10,988 nucleotides of DNA, from the NCBI GenBank assembly GCA_003566395.1, contig PXDL01000472.1, positions 1-10,988 on the forward strand, given 5' to 3'. Below the pieces are notes generated by a model. That model was not told the DNA's origin. It was given only the letters and a program-made list of their open reading frames with translations, and ran no database searches. This document shows, piece after piece, positions 4,821 to 10,988 of this stretch (position 1 is the first letter of the stretch; each line of letters begins with the position of its first letter). This stretch comes from Balneolia bacterium (GTDB taxonomy: Bacteria; Bacteroidota; Rhodothermia; Balneolales; Cyclonatronaceae). A program made the position numbers and the translations under genes.

Positions 4821-5212
4821 CTTAACATCCTCACGGCTACTTTACCACCTGAGGCAGTATCCAAAGCATAGCCAACTAATTTAGCAAAGTCTGTCTCTGT
4901 TGAAGTTTTAACAAGATTACTACCCTCTGCGGCTGTCTCCACTCTTTCCCCCGCATTGATGGCTCCGCTCGCTGCCATCTCAAAAACGCCATTAGTCCAG
5001 ACGCTTATCTCTGTTGAGCCGTCATTTGCCACTTTATCCATTGCAGCAACGCCAGCAAATAAATCAGCCGCTCCGTCAGACTGTGCAACAGTTCGTGGAT
5101 TAGATAATTTAAGAAGAGTACCTTTAGTTATTGCTGGGCCATCATCACAGGTATACCTTAACGGGTTTCCTGTTGAGTTCACTAATTCAATCTTTGAAGC
5201 CTCGTTTGCCAT
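4817..5212 (-). CDS. Capsid decoration (cement) protein, DUF2190-like (131 aa)
   Basis: A small Ala/Gly/Thr-rich beta protein. It has GNPLRYTCDDGPAITKGTLL, then LFAGVAAMDKVANDGSTEIS, VWTNGVFEMAASGAINAGERV and a final LVGYALDTASGGKVAVRML. The order of a GTL-K-L strand, FAGVA, V..NGVFE..A..AI..GE.V and VGYAL....GGKVAVR is that of DUF2190-type capsid cement proteins, which bind the outside of HK97 shells. It sits immediately before the capsid gene with a four-base overlap, the common place for such proteins. The start is fixed by a TATA box 25 bases upstream and no Shine-Dalgarno site. High expression together with the capsid is expected. Confidence 0.78.
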   Translation of the reverse strand: MANEASKIELVNSTGNPLRYTCDDGPAITKGTLLKLSNPRTVAQSDGAADLFAGVAAMDKVANDGSTEISVWTNGVFEMAASGAINAGERVETAAEGSNLVKTSTETDFAKLVGYALDTASGGKVAVRMLR

Positions 5213-5220
5213 AAAAAACT

Positions 5221-5242
5221 ATACACACACCCATTTAAATAT
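5221..5242 (-). promoter_or_regulatory. TATA box and GT motif of the decoration/capsid promoter
   Basis: On the - strand ATTTAAAT (5240-5233) is centred about 25 bases before ATG 5212. GTGTGTGTAT follows (5230-5221), the same motif found in the promoter at 545-574. It lies directly after the stop of the 31-aa gene. A leaderless mRNA for the shell genes is predicted. Confidence 0.75.
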
Positions 5243-5249
5243 TTTTGTG

Positions 5250-5345
5250 TTATTCGGTTAAACGAATTAATTGCCAGATTTTCAATAAAACCCCTATTGT
5301 TGCCAAAATTGAAAGATAGATTAAGTAAATTTCCATCATAGCCAT
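5250..5345 (-). CDS. Tiny single-pass membrane peptide (31 aa)
   Basis: Read by hand after the 150-aa gene. ATG 5345 gives 31 residues; ATG 5339, which forms an ATGA overlap with the previous stop and has TCAGGA upstream, gives 29. The core EIYLIYLSILATIGVLLKIW is one transmembrane helix, followed by a short basic end (LIRLTE). It stands between a basic virion-operon protein and the shell promoter. It could be a virion membrane peptide, a holin-like factor, or unimportant. The coupled start supports it being translated. Confidence 0.5.
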   Translation of the reverse strand: MAMMEIYLIYLSILATIGVLLKIWQLIRLTE

Positions 5346-5788
5346 TCCTGATAATAGCCGCATGAATGTTTTGCGAACCTGTCTTTTTTAATTCCTATCA
5401 CGTGCACAGAGACGCCATTTATCTTTGAATGATGTAGCCCCCTTTTGCTTTCATTTAGGATAATAGATGGTTTAATATTCTTTGCTTCTTCGTAAATTTT
5501 GTTAGGAATAGCCCGAGCCCCAAACACCCGCCTCAAAACAGCGAGCTTAAAGCTTCGCTGTTTGTTTGTAATTCCGAGCACCGCCAACACTTCTGGCAAA
5601 CAGTCCTCAGGGAAAATATATTCATAAGCACCCAAAACGCTCGGTCTTAAAGCTCCCTGAACAAGCGTTATTTCTTCCTTTCCAGTTTTAAGTTTAGTCC
5701 TTTTCCATTGCCAAAAATGGTTTTGTGTTATAGCTTCCCAGAGCTTAACCTGCTGCAAAATCCCTCTCGCGTATAAGTATAGGTGCAT
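5336..5788 (-). CDS. Basic protein of unknown function in the virion operon (150 aa)
   Basis: A Lys/Arg-rich, Trp-containing protein with no signal peptide or membrane span. The first half has a helix (GILQQVKLWEAITQNHFWQW), a KLKTGKEEI turn and a compact Pro-containing part (YIFPEDCLPEVLAVLGI). The second half has AVLRRVFGARAIPNKIYEEA, and then a strand-rich tail with LHHSKINGVSVHVIGIKKD and a closing CGYYQEWL. Cysteines are few. It starts one base after the stop of the coiled-coil gene. The basic charge would suit contact with packaged DNA or a neck position, but no known family could be assigned; regulatory or nuclease roles are not excluded. Confidence 0.7.
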   Translation of the reverse strand: MHLYLYARGILQQVKLWEAITQNHFWQWKRTKLKTGKEEITLVQGALRPSVLGAYEYIFPEDCLPEVLAVLGITNKQRSFKLAVLRRVFGARAIPNKIYEEAKNIKPSIILNESKRGLHHSKINGVSVHVIGIKKDRFAKHSCGYYQEWL

Positions 5789-5789
5789 T

Positions 5790-6068
5790 TTATTTAAATT
5801 GTTCTAATGATTCTTTTACTTCCCTATCCACCTGCTCCTCTAGCTCCTGTTCAGGAGTTTTAGGCGTTTCCTGTGCAGCGACAGCTCGTCCTGACAAAGA
5901 CATCCTCGCCGCTACTGCTTCCTGCCTTTTAATAAGTTCTTCGCTCCTTTTATTAGCAGCTTCAATCCTCGCAGCAATAGAATCAGCCCGTTGTAATTGG
6001 CTTTCTGTCTCTTTGACCTGCACTGGCTCTTTTGGCTGATCTTCTTTTTTGTTTTCTTCATTCTCCAT
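5790..6068 (-). CDS. Acidic coiled-coil protein, possible scaffold (92 aa)
   Basis: Almost wholly Glu, Lys, Gln, Ala and Arg. Residues about 18-57 form a long helix (ESQLQRADSIAARIEAANKR and onward, with SEELIKRQEAVAARM) with heptad spacing. A Pro/Thr break (ETPKTPEQ) and a second acidic helix (ELEEQVDREVKESLEQF) follow. Small helical acidic proteins between portal and capsid genes are often scaffolding proteins that shape the procapsid and leave it. That fits this gene's place, but the length is short for a scaffold. A linker role in the virion is the alternative. It overlaps the preceding 58-aa gene by 11 bases, with AAAGGGGG about 14 bases upstream. Confidence 0.7.
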   Translation of the reverse strand: MENEENKKEDQPKEPVQVKETESQLQRADSIAARIEAANKRSEELIKRQEAVAARMSLSGRAVAAQETPKTPEQELEEQVDREVKESLEQFK

Positions 6069-6234
6069 TATGTCTCACTTTTCCCCCTTTCATCTTATAG
6101 CATAATTCTCTCATAACTTCTGTGTTTTGATTAAGTGATTGCGTTAGTTTTCTTAATAGAACATGCCTATCAAAAATCAAATAAGCAATAAAAGTCCCTG
6201 CGAGTCCGTATTGTGCCAATTCATGCTCTATCAT
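6058..6234 (-). CDS. Small membrane-anchored helical protein (58 aa)
   Basis: Read by hand downstream of the Gly-rich gene, whose stop it overlaps by four bases (ATGA); GGAGG lies about 10 bases upstream. Residues 6-21 (LAQYGLAGTFIAYLIF) form a short transmembrane helix. An amphipathic helix follows (HVLLRKLTQSLNQNTEVMRE), and the tail is basic (CYKMKGGKVRHNGE). The N-terminal hydrophobic helix with a charged coil behind it is the layout of small phage holins and of membrane-anchored virion linkers. Position in the virion operon leaves both options open. Confidence 0.6.
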   Translation of the reverse strand: MIEHELAQYGLAGTFIAYLIFDRHVLLRKLTQSLNQNTEVMRELCYKMKGGKVRHNGE

Positions 6235-7244
6235 TCCTGACCGCCCTCCAATTCATCAGAGCTCATTAACAGTCCCCTCATTCCTGTCTCAGGGTCAGGC
6301 GAAGCCAAAGCAACTTGTGCTTTTGCTGTAATTACATCAAAACCGCCGCCCATTGCATAAAAGTTCTCGTATCTTTGGAGTTCTCTTGTGCCGTCCTGCG
6401 ATAATGCGAGGTTTAAGTCGCTCTGTGTGTCTATTTTTAGTTGTGAATGTGCCTGTTCTATGTTGTTAAGTTGTTGATTCATAGCTTCAATGTATAGTTC
6501 TGCGTTTACTGGGTCAATGTTCATTAAAGAAATTAGTTGATTTAAGTTCGTTATTCCGTCTGTTAGCACTGCCCTTTGTGCTGCTAGATTGTCTCTTTTT
6601 TGACTTTTTATATTATTTTGAACACTCGCTAAAACCCCAATAGCCAACCCGCCCACTGCTCCAATGACCGCCCCCCATGGTCCGCCCATTATTCCGCCCG
6701 CTGCCGCCCCTTTCTTTACCATGAGCCCAACACCCACGCCCGCCCCCATTGAACGAATTACTGACGGGTCTGTCGCTACGCTCAGACCTAATTGTTTCAT
6801 ATCAACTGGCGTCGGTTGTCCTGCCACGCCCACGCCCGCCGCTGCTTCTGTTGGGCTAACCTGTGCCCCTATTCTTGACGCTGCTTCTGCCATTCTTTGT
6901 TGTTCTGCTAATTGTGCTGCATAAGGCTCAAGACCTAATTCTGCCATCTCTCGCTCTGAATGTGAACCTAAAAAACCCCTCTCTGCTGCTGCTCTTTTTG
7001 CTGTTAATGCCCTTTTATATTCCTCCTCTGTCACCGCTTGCCCGCCTATCCTGAATTCTGGCTCCCCCGCCGCTGTATAAGTTTTTGTTAATCCGCCCGT
7101 TTTCTCAGGGTCAGGCGTGGGCTTAGTTTCTTTTCTTCCCACTTGCTCTGGTGCCAGCCTTAATTCTGGCGGCACTGGCGATGGTTCTTCCCACCACCTC
7201 TCTGGGACTTTCTTTTTTGGTGCGAGGTCTATTCTTGTTGCCAT
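6231..7244 (-). CDS. Gly/Ala-rich membrane-active virion protein, ejection candidate (337 aa)
   Basis: Residues 1-60 are Pro/Lys/Glu-rich and probably disordered (WWEEPSPVPPELRLAPEQ). Residues 70-130 are Ala/Glu helices (EEEYKRALTAKRAAAERG). Residues 166-208 are an extremely Gly/Ala/Val-rich hydrophobic stretch (GAGVGVGLMVKKGAAAGG, GGPWGAVIGAVGGLAIGVLA) with glycine-zipper spacing, able to form one or two packed membrane helices. Residues 215-295 are Gln/Asn-rich helices. This disordered-helical-hydrophobic-helical build, next to the portal gene, resembles internal pilot or ejection proteins of short-tailed phages, which enter the host envelope with the DNA. It starts with a TAATG overlap after the portal gene. 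No family match is claimed. Confidence 0.75.
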   Translation of the reverse strand: MATRIDLAPKKKVPERWWEEPSPVPPELRLAPEQVGRKETKPTPDPEKTGGLTKTYTAAGEPEFRIGGQAVTEEEYKRALTAKRAAAERGFLGSHSEREMAELGLEPYAAQLAEQQRMAEAASRIGAQVSPTEAAAGVGVAGQPTPVDMKQLGLSVATDPSVIRSMGAGVGVGLMVKKGAAAGGIMGGPWGAVIGAVGGLAIGVLASVQNNIKSQKRDNLAAQRAVLTDGITNLNQLISLMNIDPVNAELYIEAMNQQLNNIEQAHSQLKIDTQSDLNLALSQDGTRELQRYENFYAMGGGFDVITAKAQVALASPDPETGMRGLLMSSDELEGGQE

Positions 7245-8344
7245 TATTCTCTCTCCATGTTAATGCCTGTCTCTTTAGGCTGAAAACCTACTTGTCCAGT
7301 GTTCTTAGCCTCTGAGCTTTGCATATCGTCTTTAAGGCTTGGCGGTCTGTTAAACGTTAATTTAATTCCTAACTGGTTCCAGAGGTCTTTTTCTAATAAT
7401 TTTTGTTCAAACGTGTAGATAGGCTCAAACGTCATATAACCCACTTTAGAGCCTGCTTCTGTATAATCCTGACTTGTCGCTATTACTCTTGGAATACCGA
7501 CAGCCTGATAAAAGAAATTTTCCAAATATTGTATCCATGTCACAGGGTTTTCTATTGTCATCTGGTCGTTGTTCATTGAAACTGTCCCTCTCGGGATAAC
7601 AAGAACCTCACCCTTTTGTATTGCCTCTTTATATTCTCTTTTCAGGATTTCTATTTTGGCTTTATCGTCCGAATCTATCTCAATGATTCGGACTGGTATA
7701 ACGTTTCTATGCAACACTCTCCTATAATCTGTTAATGCTTCATGCCTTGCGTCAATCACCCACTTACAGACATCAATAACGCTCGTCCCGTGAATCTCGT
7801 CGCCTATTCTGTCGTTACATAAATGCAGGATGTCCTCTGGCTTAAACTTTTTATTCGGCTCCCCCTTTGTCTTATGCTCATACCTGATTATTACTCCTTT
7901 CCTGTTAGTAACAACCCTCATCCTCTCAGGGCTTATCGGTTTTAGATTAATCATTCTGTTTTCACCGAATCCATCCTTTTCTCTGATAATCTCTGCAAAA
8001 CTATCACCCACTATTTTCTTCATTACAAACAAATTCCATAAAATTGAATTAATGCAATCCTCTCCCCAGCCAGTCAGATAGTCAAGTTTTATTCTTGTCG
8101 CTGAATCTGTTTCAAAGCCTTTCCCAACAACCCAAATCCCCAGCGTGTCAATAGCTTTTTTTAGCTCGGGGATGTTCTTATAATAGCCAATGTTTTGTCT
8201 TGCGTTCACAAAATCCCAAAACGTCTCATTTTGATAAAAATCTGCGTGGTCTAAACTTGTCAAAGGCACAGCGTCGTCGCTATCTTCAAAGTCTTTAAGC
8301 CCTCTATCAAGAACGCTCGTTTTTGTTATATCTAATTCTGCCAT
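7244..8344 (-). CDS. Portal protein (366 aa)
   Basis: The dodecameric channel at one capsid vertex, through which DNA is packed and released. Typical features are an N-terminal helical region ending in IDTLGIWVVGKGF (65-77), a wing with VGDSFAEIIREKDG and INLKPISPERMRV (112-144), and FKPEDILHLCNDRIGDEIHG (167-186), the usual K.EDI.H....R.GD..HG.S line of HK97/SPP1-type portals. The clip/stem region (200-250) is long helix with YKEAIQKGEVLVIPRG, and FFYQAVGIPRVIAT (277-290) is the crown-side motif. It is somewhat short for the family (often above 400 aa) but looks whole. Two stop codons of the upstream gene lie just before ATG 8344 and there is no clear ribosome site. Confidence 0.88.
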   Translation of the reverse strand: MAELDITKTSVLDRGLKDFEDSDDAVPLTSLDHADFYQNETFWDFVNARQNIGYYKNIPELKKAIDTLGIWVVGKGFETDSATRIKLDYLTGWGEDCINSILWNLFVMKKIVGDSFAEIIREKDGFGENRMINLKPISPERMRVVTNRKGVIIRYEHKTKGEPNKKFKPEDILHLCNDRIGDEIHGTSVIDVCKWVIDARHEALTDYRRVLHRNVIPVRIIEIDSDDKAKIEILKREYKEAIQKGEVLVIPRGTVSMNNDQMTIENPVTWIQYLENFFYQAVGIPRVIATSQDYTEAGSKVGYMTFEPIYTFEQKLLEKDLWNQLGIKLTFNRPPSLKDDMQSSEAKNTGQVGFQPKETGINMERE

Positions 8345-8348
8345 TTTA

Positions 8349-9050
8349 TTATAAGTCTATTTTGAAAGGAACGTGAAATATTAATTGAGTTGTGGGGATA
8401 GTTTTATTATGCCAAGTAGTGCCTGCGTCAGTATCTAAAGGGTCGTGCCAAACAATACATACTGGGTTGTAGGCATAATTGGGACTATAAACTTGTCTCT
8501 CCAAAGTAATTTGAAAATAGTCTCCTATTTTAAAATTGGTTAAAGGTAACTCTACCTCTAACAATTTAACTTGTACATCTGCATCATCACCAAATTTAGT
8601 TGTGTAGGCATATTCAGTTGTCCCAATTGTGCTTTCCGTAGCTCCAGAAATCTTTTTAAAAACTGCTCTAACTCTAAAAGTAATCGAACGGGGATTATTT
8701 CTCTTAGAGCCCATCGTCAGCTGAACTCTAAAAAGCCCCCCTATTTTAAGAGGAGAGTTAAATTCCGCACTATTAAAATCCAAGTCATCTAAAGAGACAT
8801 AACCAACGTGGTCTCCGCTATCACTATAAGACGTGTTTGAAATTGTAGGATACATAGGATTTTCTAAAGAGTGGTAAGTTCCTGTCCCTGTCTGTGCTAA
8901 TCTGTAGCAACTCCCATAATAAATTAAATAAGATACCCCTCTTATCATATCATCAAAATCATAACTCGCAATCGCTCCCTCTCCTGTCCTTATAAAACTT
9001 TGTTTCTTCATTTGTGGAGCTATGCCTGTAAATTCTCTCTCTCTTGCCAT
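8349..9050 (-). CDS. Beta-rich virion protein, unknown (233 aa)
   Basis: Little helix is visible apart from the start (SYDFDDMIRGVSYLIYYG). The rest alternates strands and turns, with KIGGLFRVQLTMG, ITFRVRAVFKKISG, VQVKLLEVELPLTN, GDYFQITLERQVYS and LIFHVPFKIDL. That is the look of a beta-sandwich or jelly-roll domain with long loops (TYHSLENPMYPTISN). Thr, Tyr and Asn are rich, as in exposed virion proteins. Its start overlaps the preceding stop (TAATG) after GGTGAGGTGG. Placed between the putative connector and the portal, it may be a head-fiber, spike or tail-completion protein. No named family was recognised. Confidence 0.75.
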   Translation of the reverse strand: MAREREFTGIAPQMKKQSFIRTGEGAIASYDFDDMIRGVSYLIYYGSCYRLAQTGTGTYHSLENPMYPTISNTSYSDSGDHVGYVSLDDLDFNSAEFNSPLKIGGLFRVQLTMGSKRNNPRSITFRVRAVFKKISGATESTIGTTEYAYTTKFGDDADVQVKLLEVELPLTNFKIGDYFQITLERQVYSPNYAYNPVCIVWHDPLDTDAGTTWHNKTIPTTQLIFHVPFKIDL

Positions 9051-9412
9051 TATTCCACCTCACCTTTGATAATGAACTGTTTAAATTTGTCGTCTCTTAG
9101 AAACGTAATATTATCAACAATCTTAGAGTAATTGATGTCTAACATGACTTGCGACTCAACCCTTGAAGTGAACCCGCTCATGTCATGATTAATAACAGAA
9201 ATCGCCGCATGGCTTGAGGCTGTATCTTTTAATAATTCCTTACCTATTTCTGAAATTCCGCCATAATTCGTAACAAAATCATACCGTCCTGCTACTGAAA
9301 TAAAGCCCTCTGCCTGATTAATTAGTTCTGTGTATTGGTCGGCTGTCAGTTCTTTTGCGTTCTCTCCTGCTTTCAGCTTGACAGCTCCGCTTGTGCATAG
9401 TGTTTCTGTCAT
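9050..9412 (-). CDS. Putative head-tail connector-like protein (120 aa)
   Basis: A compact helical protein. It has an N-terminal turn (TLCTSGAVKLKAGEN), a helix (ADQYTELINQAEGFISVAGR), the aromatic link YDFVTNYGGISE, helices EIGKELLKDTASSHAAISVI and MSGFTSRVESQVMLDINYSK, and a charged C-terminal strand (KFKQFIIKGEVE). Size, helix order and position behind terminase suggest an adaptor or neck protein that docks on the portal ring, but no family was recognised and the portal follows one gene later. A TATA box lies 25 bases before ATG 9412, inside the terminase gene, and no ribosome site is visible. Confidence 0.7.
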   Translation of the reverse strand: MTETLCTSGAVKLKAGENAKELTADQYTELINQAEGFISVAGRYDFVTNYGGISEIGKELLKDTASSHAAISVINHDMSGFTSRVESQVMLDINYSKIVDNITFLRDDKFKQFIIKGEVE

Positions 9413-9413
9413 A

Positions 9414-10688
9414 TCAGATTGAGCTAATCCAAATATTTAAAGATTTGTATTTAATAGCCCACGCACACCTTATCAAGCTTTCTGCTATGTGTGTGTAATT
9501 TCCGAATATCTTTAAATAAGTTCTTCCCCTTGTGTCCTTTGTATAATCAAATTGCACAGATTTAAGGCTTTGGAAAATCTCTGGGTCATCTAATAACTCA
9601 ATCTTTCCTGTCTCCATTAGTCTTAGTAGGTTGTTGTATAAATCCTCTTTTAGTATTCTTGTTGTTTTTTTGCCCTCATTGTCCAAAACACGCTCTGAGT
9701 TGTCAAGCGGAACAATCTTTCTTTTCGTGTTATCATTGTCAAGCAAATGGTCGTAAACACCCACACCAATCCCGCCCGTGTCAAGAAAAATCTTCTTAAA
9801 ATCATAGAGATTGTTTAGTTGTATTATGTGATTAGTTGATTCATTTAGCCTTGTTCGTCTTGTTATCTGCTGTTCCACTTGAATAATACTGTCCCTGTCA
9901 AGATTAGCAATAGCAAACGTAGACTCATCATCGCCCATTCTTGCCAAATCCACGCCCAAATAATAAGCATTATTGCCCCCTTTTGCTATTGTTTCTGGTC
10001 TTTTTCTTCTCATAACGCTTTTAATCAGGTTGTCGGGGAAGAATTGCATTAACTCGTCCACAAACTCGCCCATATATTCTTGTTGGTATTGGCGTTTTGT
10101 CATTCGTTGGCGTTCTGCTGCAAGAAAATCTTTATCAATCCTTGGGCAGTCTTCGCTTGAAACATGAAAAGTGGTGAAAGTTGGGTCATTAAAAGATTGG
10201 GCGAAATATCCCTCACGCCCGAACGGCGTGGATAGTAAAACTATCCTCGCACCCTCCTTAATCCTTGTTGATAAGCTAGGAGTAACAGCATGAAAAACAT
10301 CGTCAGGAATGAAAGCCGCCTCATCAGCAATTAATAAGTCAATAGTGAAACCCCTAATCCCGTAACCTGTTAAACCTGTAGGCAAACAATGGATAACTGA
10401 GCCGTTTTTTAACTGAATCTTGCTCTTGGTGGGTCTGTCTTTGCCCTGTTTTATTAGCTTTGGATAAGCCTGCTCCATATAATAAAGCACTTTCTCAAAC
10501 AACAAATAAGCCTGACGCTCAACAGCAGCAATTATCATTATCAGTTTTTTATCATTATTCGCTGCATAATCGCCAGCTAAAATAGAAATTGTTAAACTTT
10601 TTCCCACTTGACGACCACTCCTTAAAGCAATGTTGCCATCTGTCTCAAGAACTTTCTTCTGCCAGTCATCAAGAGTGGTTTTGTTCAT
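9414..10688 (-). CDS. terL: Terminase large subunit, DNA-packaging ATPase/nuclease (424 aa)
   Basis: The motor that pumps viral DNA through the portal and cuts it. ATPase domain: DDWQ near the start (adenine site), Walker A GRQVGKS (25-31), Walker B LLIADE (118-123) and the coupling motif STPFG (153-157). Nuclease domain, RNase H-like: first acidic residue in LGVDLARMGDD (D247, with D253/D254), second in IFLDTGGIG (D303), and a third acidic position in HIAESLIRC near residue 410, where Glu stands in place of the more usual Asp. Length is usual. It overlaps the HNH gene by four bases (ATGA). No small terminase is visible in the window. Its last codons carry a TATA box for the next gene. Confidence 0.93.
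   Translation of the reverse strand: MNKTTLDDWQKKVLETDGNIALRSGRQVGKSLTISILAGDYAANNDKKLIMIIAAVERQAYLLFEKVLYYMEQAYPKLIKQGKDRPTKSKIQLKNGSVIHCLPTGLTGYGIRGFTIDLLIADEAAFIPDDVFHAVTPSLSTRIKEGARIVLLSTPFGREGYFAQSFNDPTFTTFHVSSEDCPRIDKDFLAAERQRMTKRQYQQEYMGEFVDELMQFFPDNLIKSVMRRKRPETIAKGGNNAYYLGVDLARMGDDESTFAIANLDRDSIIQVEQQITRRTRLNESTNHIIQLNNLYDFKKIFLDTGGIGVGVYDHLLDNDNTKRKIVPLDNSERVLDNEGKKTTRILKEDLYNNLLRLMETGKIELLDDPEIFQSLKSVQFDYTKDTRGRTYLKIFGNYTHIAESLIRCAWAIKYKSLNIWISSI
9432..9441 (-). promoter_or_regulatory. TATA box embedded in the terminase 3' end
   Basis: On the - strand TTTAAATATT (9441-9432) is centred about 25 bases before ATG 9412 and encodes the terminase residues SLNIW. The 120-aa gene lacks a Shine-Dalgarno site, which fits a leaderless start from this box. 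Confidence 0.55.
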
Positions 10689-10963
10689 TCTTTTTCCCTA
10701 TGACAGGAGGGGCAAAGCGTTTCTAAATGCTCTGAGTCACAAAGGAGCTGGTCTTTGATAACCTGAAAAATTAAGTCCCAATTTAATACGCCTTTTTTAT
10801 GGTGCACTTCAATCTTTTGCTCCCTGCCCTTAGCGGAACTCATTTTGACACCACAATCCTCGCAACAATAATAAGAACGTTTTAATGCCTCACTACGCTC
10901 AACACTTTTAAGCCAAAGCATTCTTAATGCACTTCGTATCTTGTGGTCAGGGGTTCTTGCCAT
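10685..10963 (-). CDS. HNH endonuclease next to terminase (92 aa)
   Basis: A small zinc-supported nuclease. With the start at ATG 10963, CEDC lies at 34-37, the catalytic pair in IEVHHKKG at 54-55 (preceding Asn61 in LNWD), and CPSCHREK at 84-91. Together they give the C-x2-C / H-H / C-x2-C-H pattern of HNH nucleases. A basic N-terminal helix (MARTPDHKIRSALRML) could contact DNA. HNH genes directly before terminase are common in HK97-type phages, where they help cut packaging sites. A TTG at 10972 would add three residues; the frame stays open to the right edge of the window, so a longer form is possible. No promoter is visible in the 25 bases before it. Confidence 0.85.
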   Translation of the reverse strand: MARTPDHKIRSALRMLWLKSVERSEALKRSYYCCEDCGVKMSSAKGREQKIEVHHKKGVLNWDLIFQVIKDQLLCDSEHLETLCPSCHREKE

Positions 10964-10988
10964 TTTCTTCAAAGATGAGGAAAGAGGG

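Noticed and set aside
5791..5802. TTTAAATA-like sequence just before the 150-aa gene
   Set aside because: It abuts ATG 5788 and overlaps the previous stop; spacing excludes it as that gene's TATA box.
6664..7054. Two + strand frames opposite the Gly-rich protein
   Set aside because: They are antisense shadows: Pro/Ala- and Leu-rich strings caused by the Gly/Ala codons of the real gene; no start signals.
10947..10988. Partial gene running in from the right edge
   Set aside because: Two - strand frames could end in this stretch, but fewer than 15 codons are visible, so neither can be supported.

Overview
The window looks like part of a tailed-virus (Caudoviricetes-type) genome or provirus that infects an archaeon. 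Terminase, portal and an HK97-fold capsid protein identify the virus side. The archaeal assignment rests on promoter form: five genes have a TATA-like box (TTTATATA, ATTTAAATA, AATATATAATT, ATTTAAAT, TTTAAATATT) centred about 25 bases before the start codon, as expected for leaderless archaeal transcripts. Other genes have G-rich Shine-Dalgarno sites such as AAAGGAGG. No bacterial -35/-10 pairs stand out. A host among small-genome archaea (DPANN-like lineages) is possible from the A+T-rich, densely packed style, but that is inference.

Left arm (1-1897, + strand): a poly-A run, then eight small overlapping genes plus a 12-codon mini-ORF, in two promoter units (TATA boxes at 35-42 and 545-553). 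They include a ribbon-helix-helix regulator, a single-pass membrane peptide, an OB-fold ssDNA-binding-like protein, two small winged-helix-like proteins that may be paralogues, a small beta-barrel-like protein and a charged helical protein. None is a polymerase, helicase or integrase. This resembles an early/regulatory arm.

Right arm (1884-10972, - strand): a virion module transcribed leftward. In transcription order it holds HNH nuclease, large terminase, a 120-aa putative connector, a 233-aa beta-rich virion protein, portal, a Gly/Ala-rich membrane-active protein, a small membrane protein, a coiled-coil acidic protein, a basic 150-aa protein, a 31-aa membrane peptide, decoration protein, major capsid protein, a repeat-bearing fiber, and three small genes. 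Internal promoters sit before the 120-aa gene (inside the terminase 3' end), before decoration/capsid, and before the fiber. Nearly all other junctions are ATGA or TAATG overlaps, which suggests translational coupling.

The two arms converge at 1884-1897, where the last genes overlap by 14 bases. T-tracts on each strand beside the two stop codons look like a compact bidirectional terminator. No tape measure, tail tube, sheath or capsid protease was recognised between terminase and the end of the virion operon, so the virion may be short-tailed, or tail genes may lie outside the window. The most interesting points are this reduced virion module with many unassigned proteins, the embedded and GT-motif promoters, and the hairpin with terminator-like form inside a coding gene.
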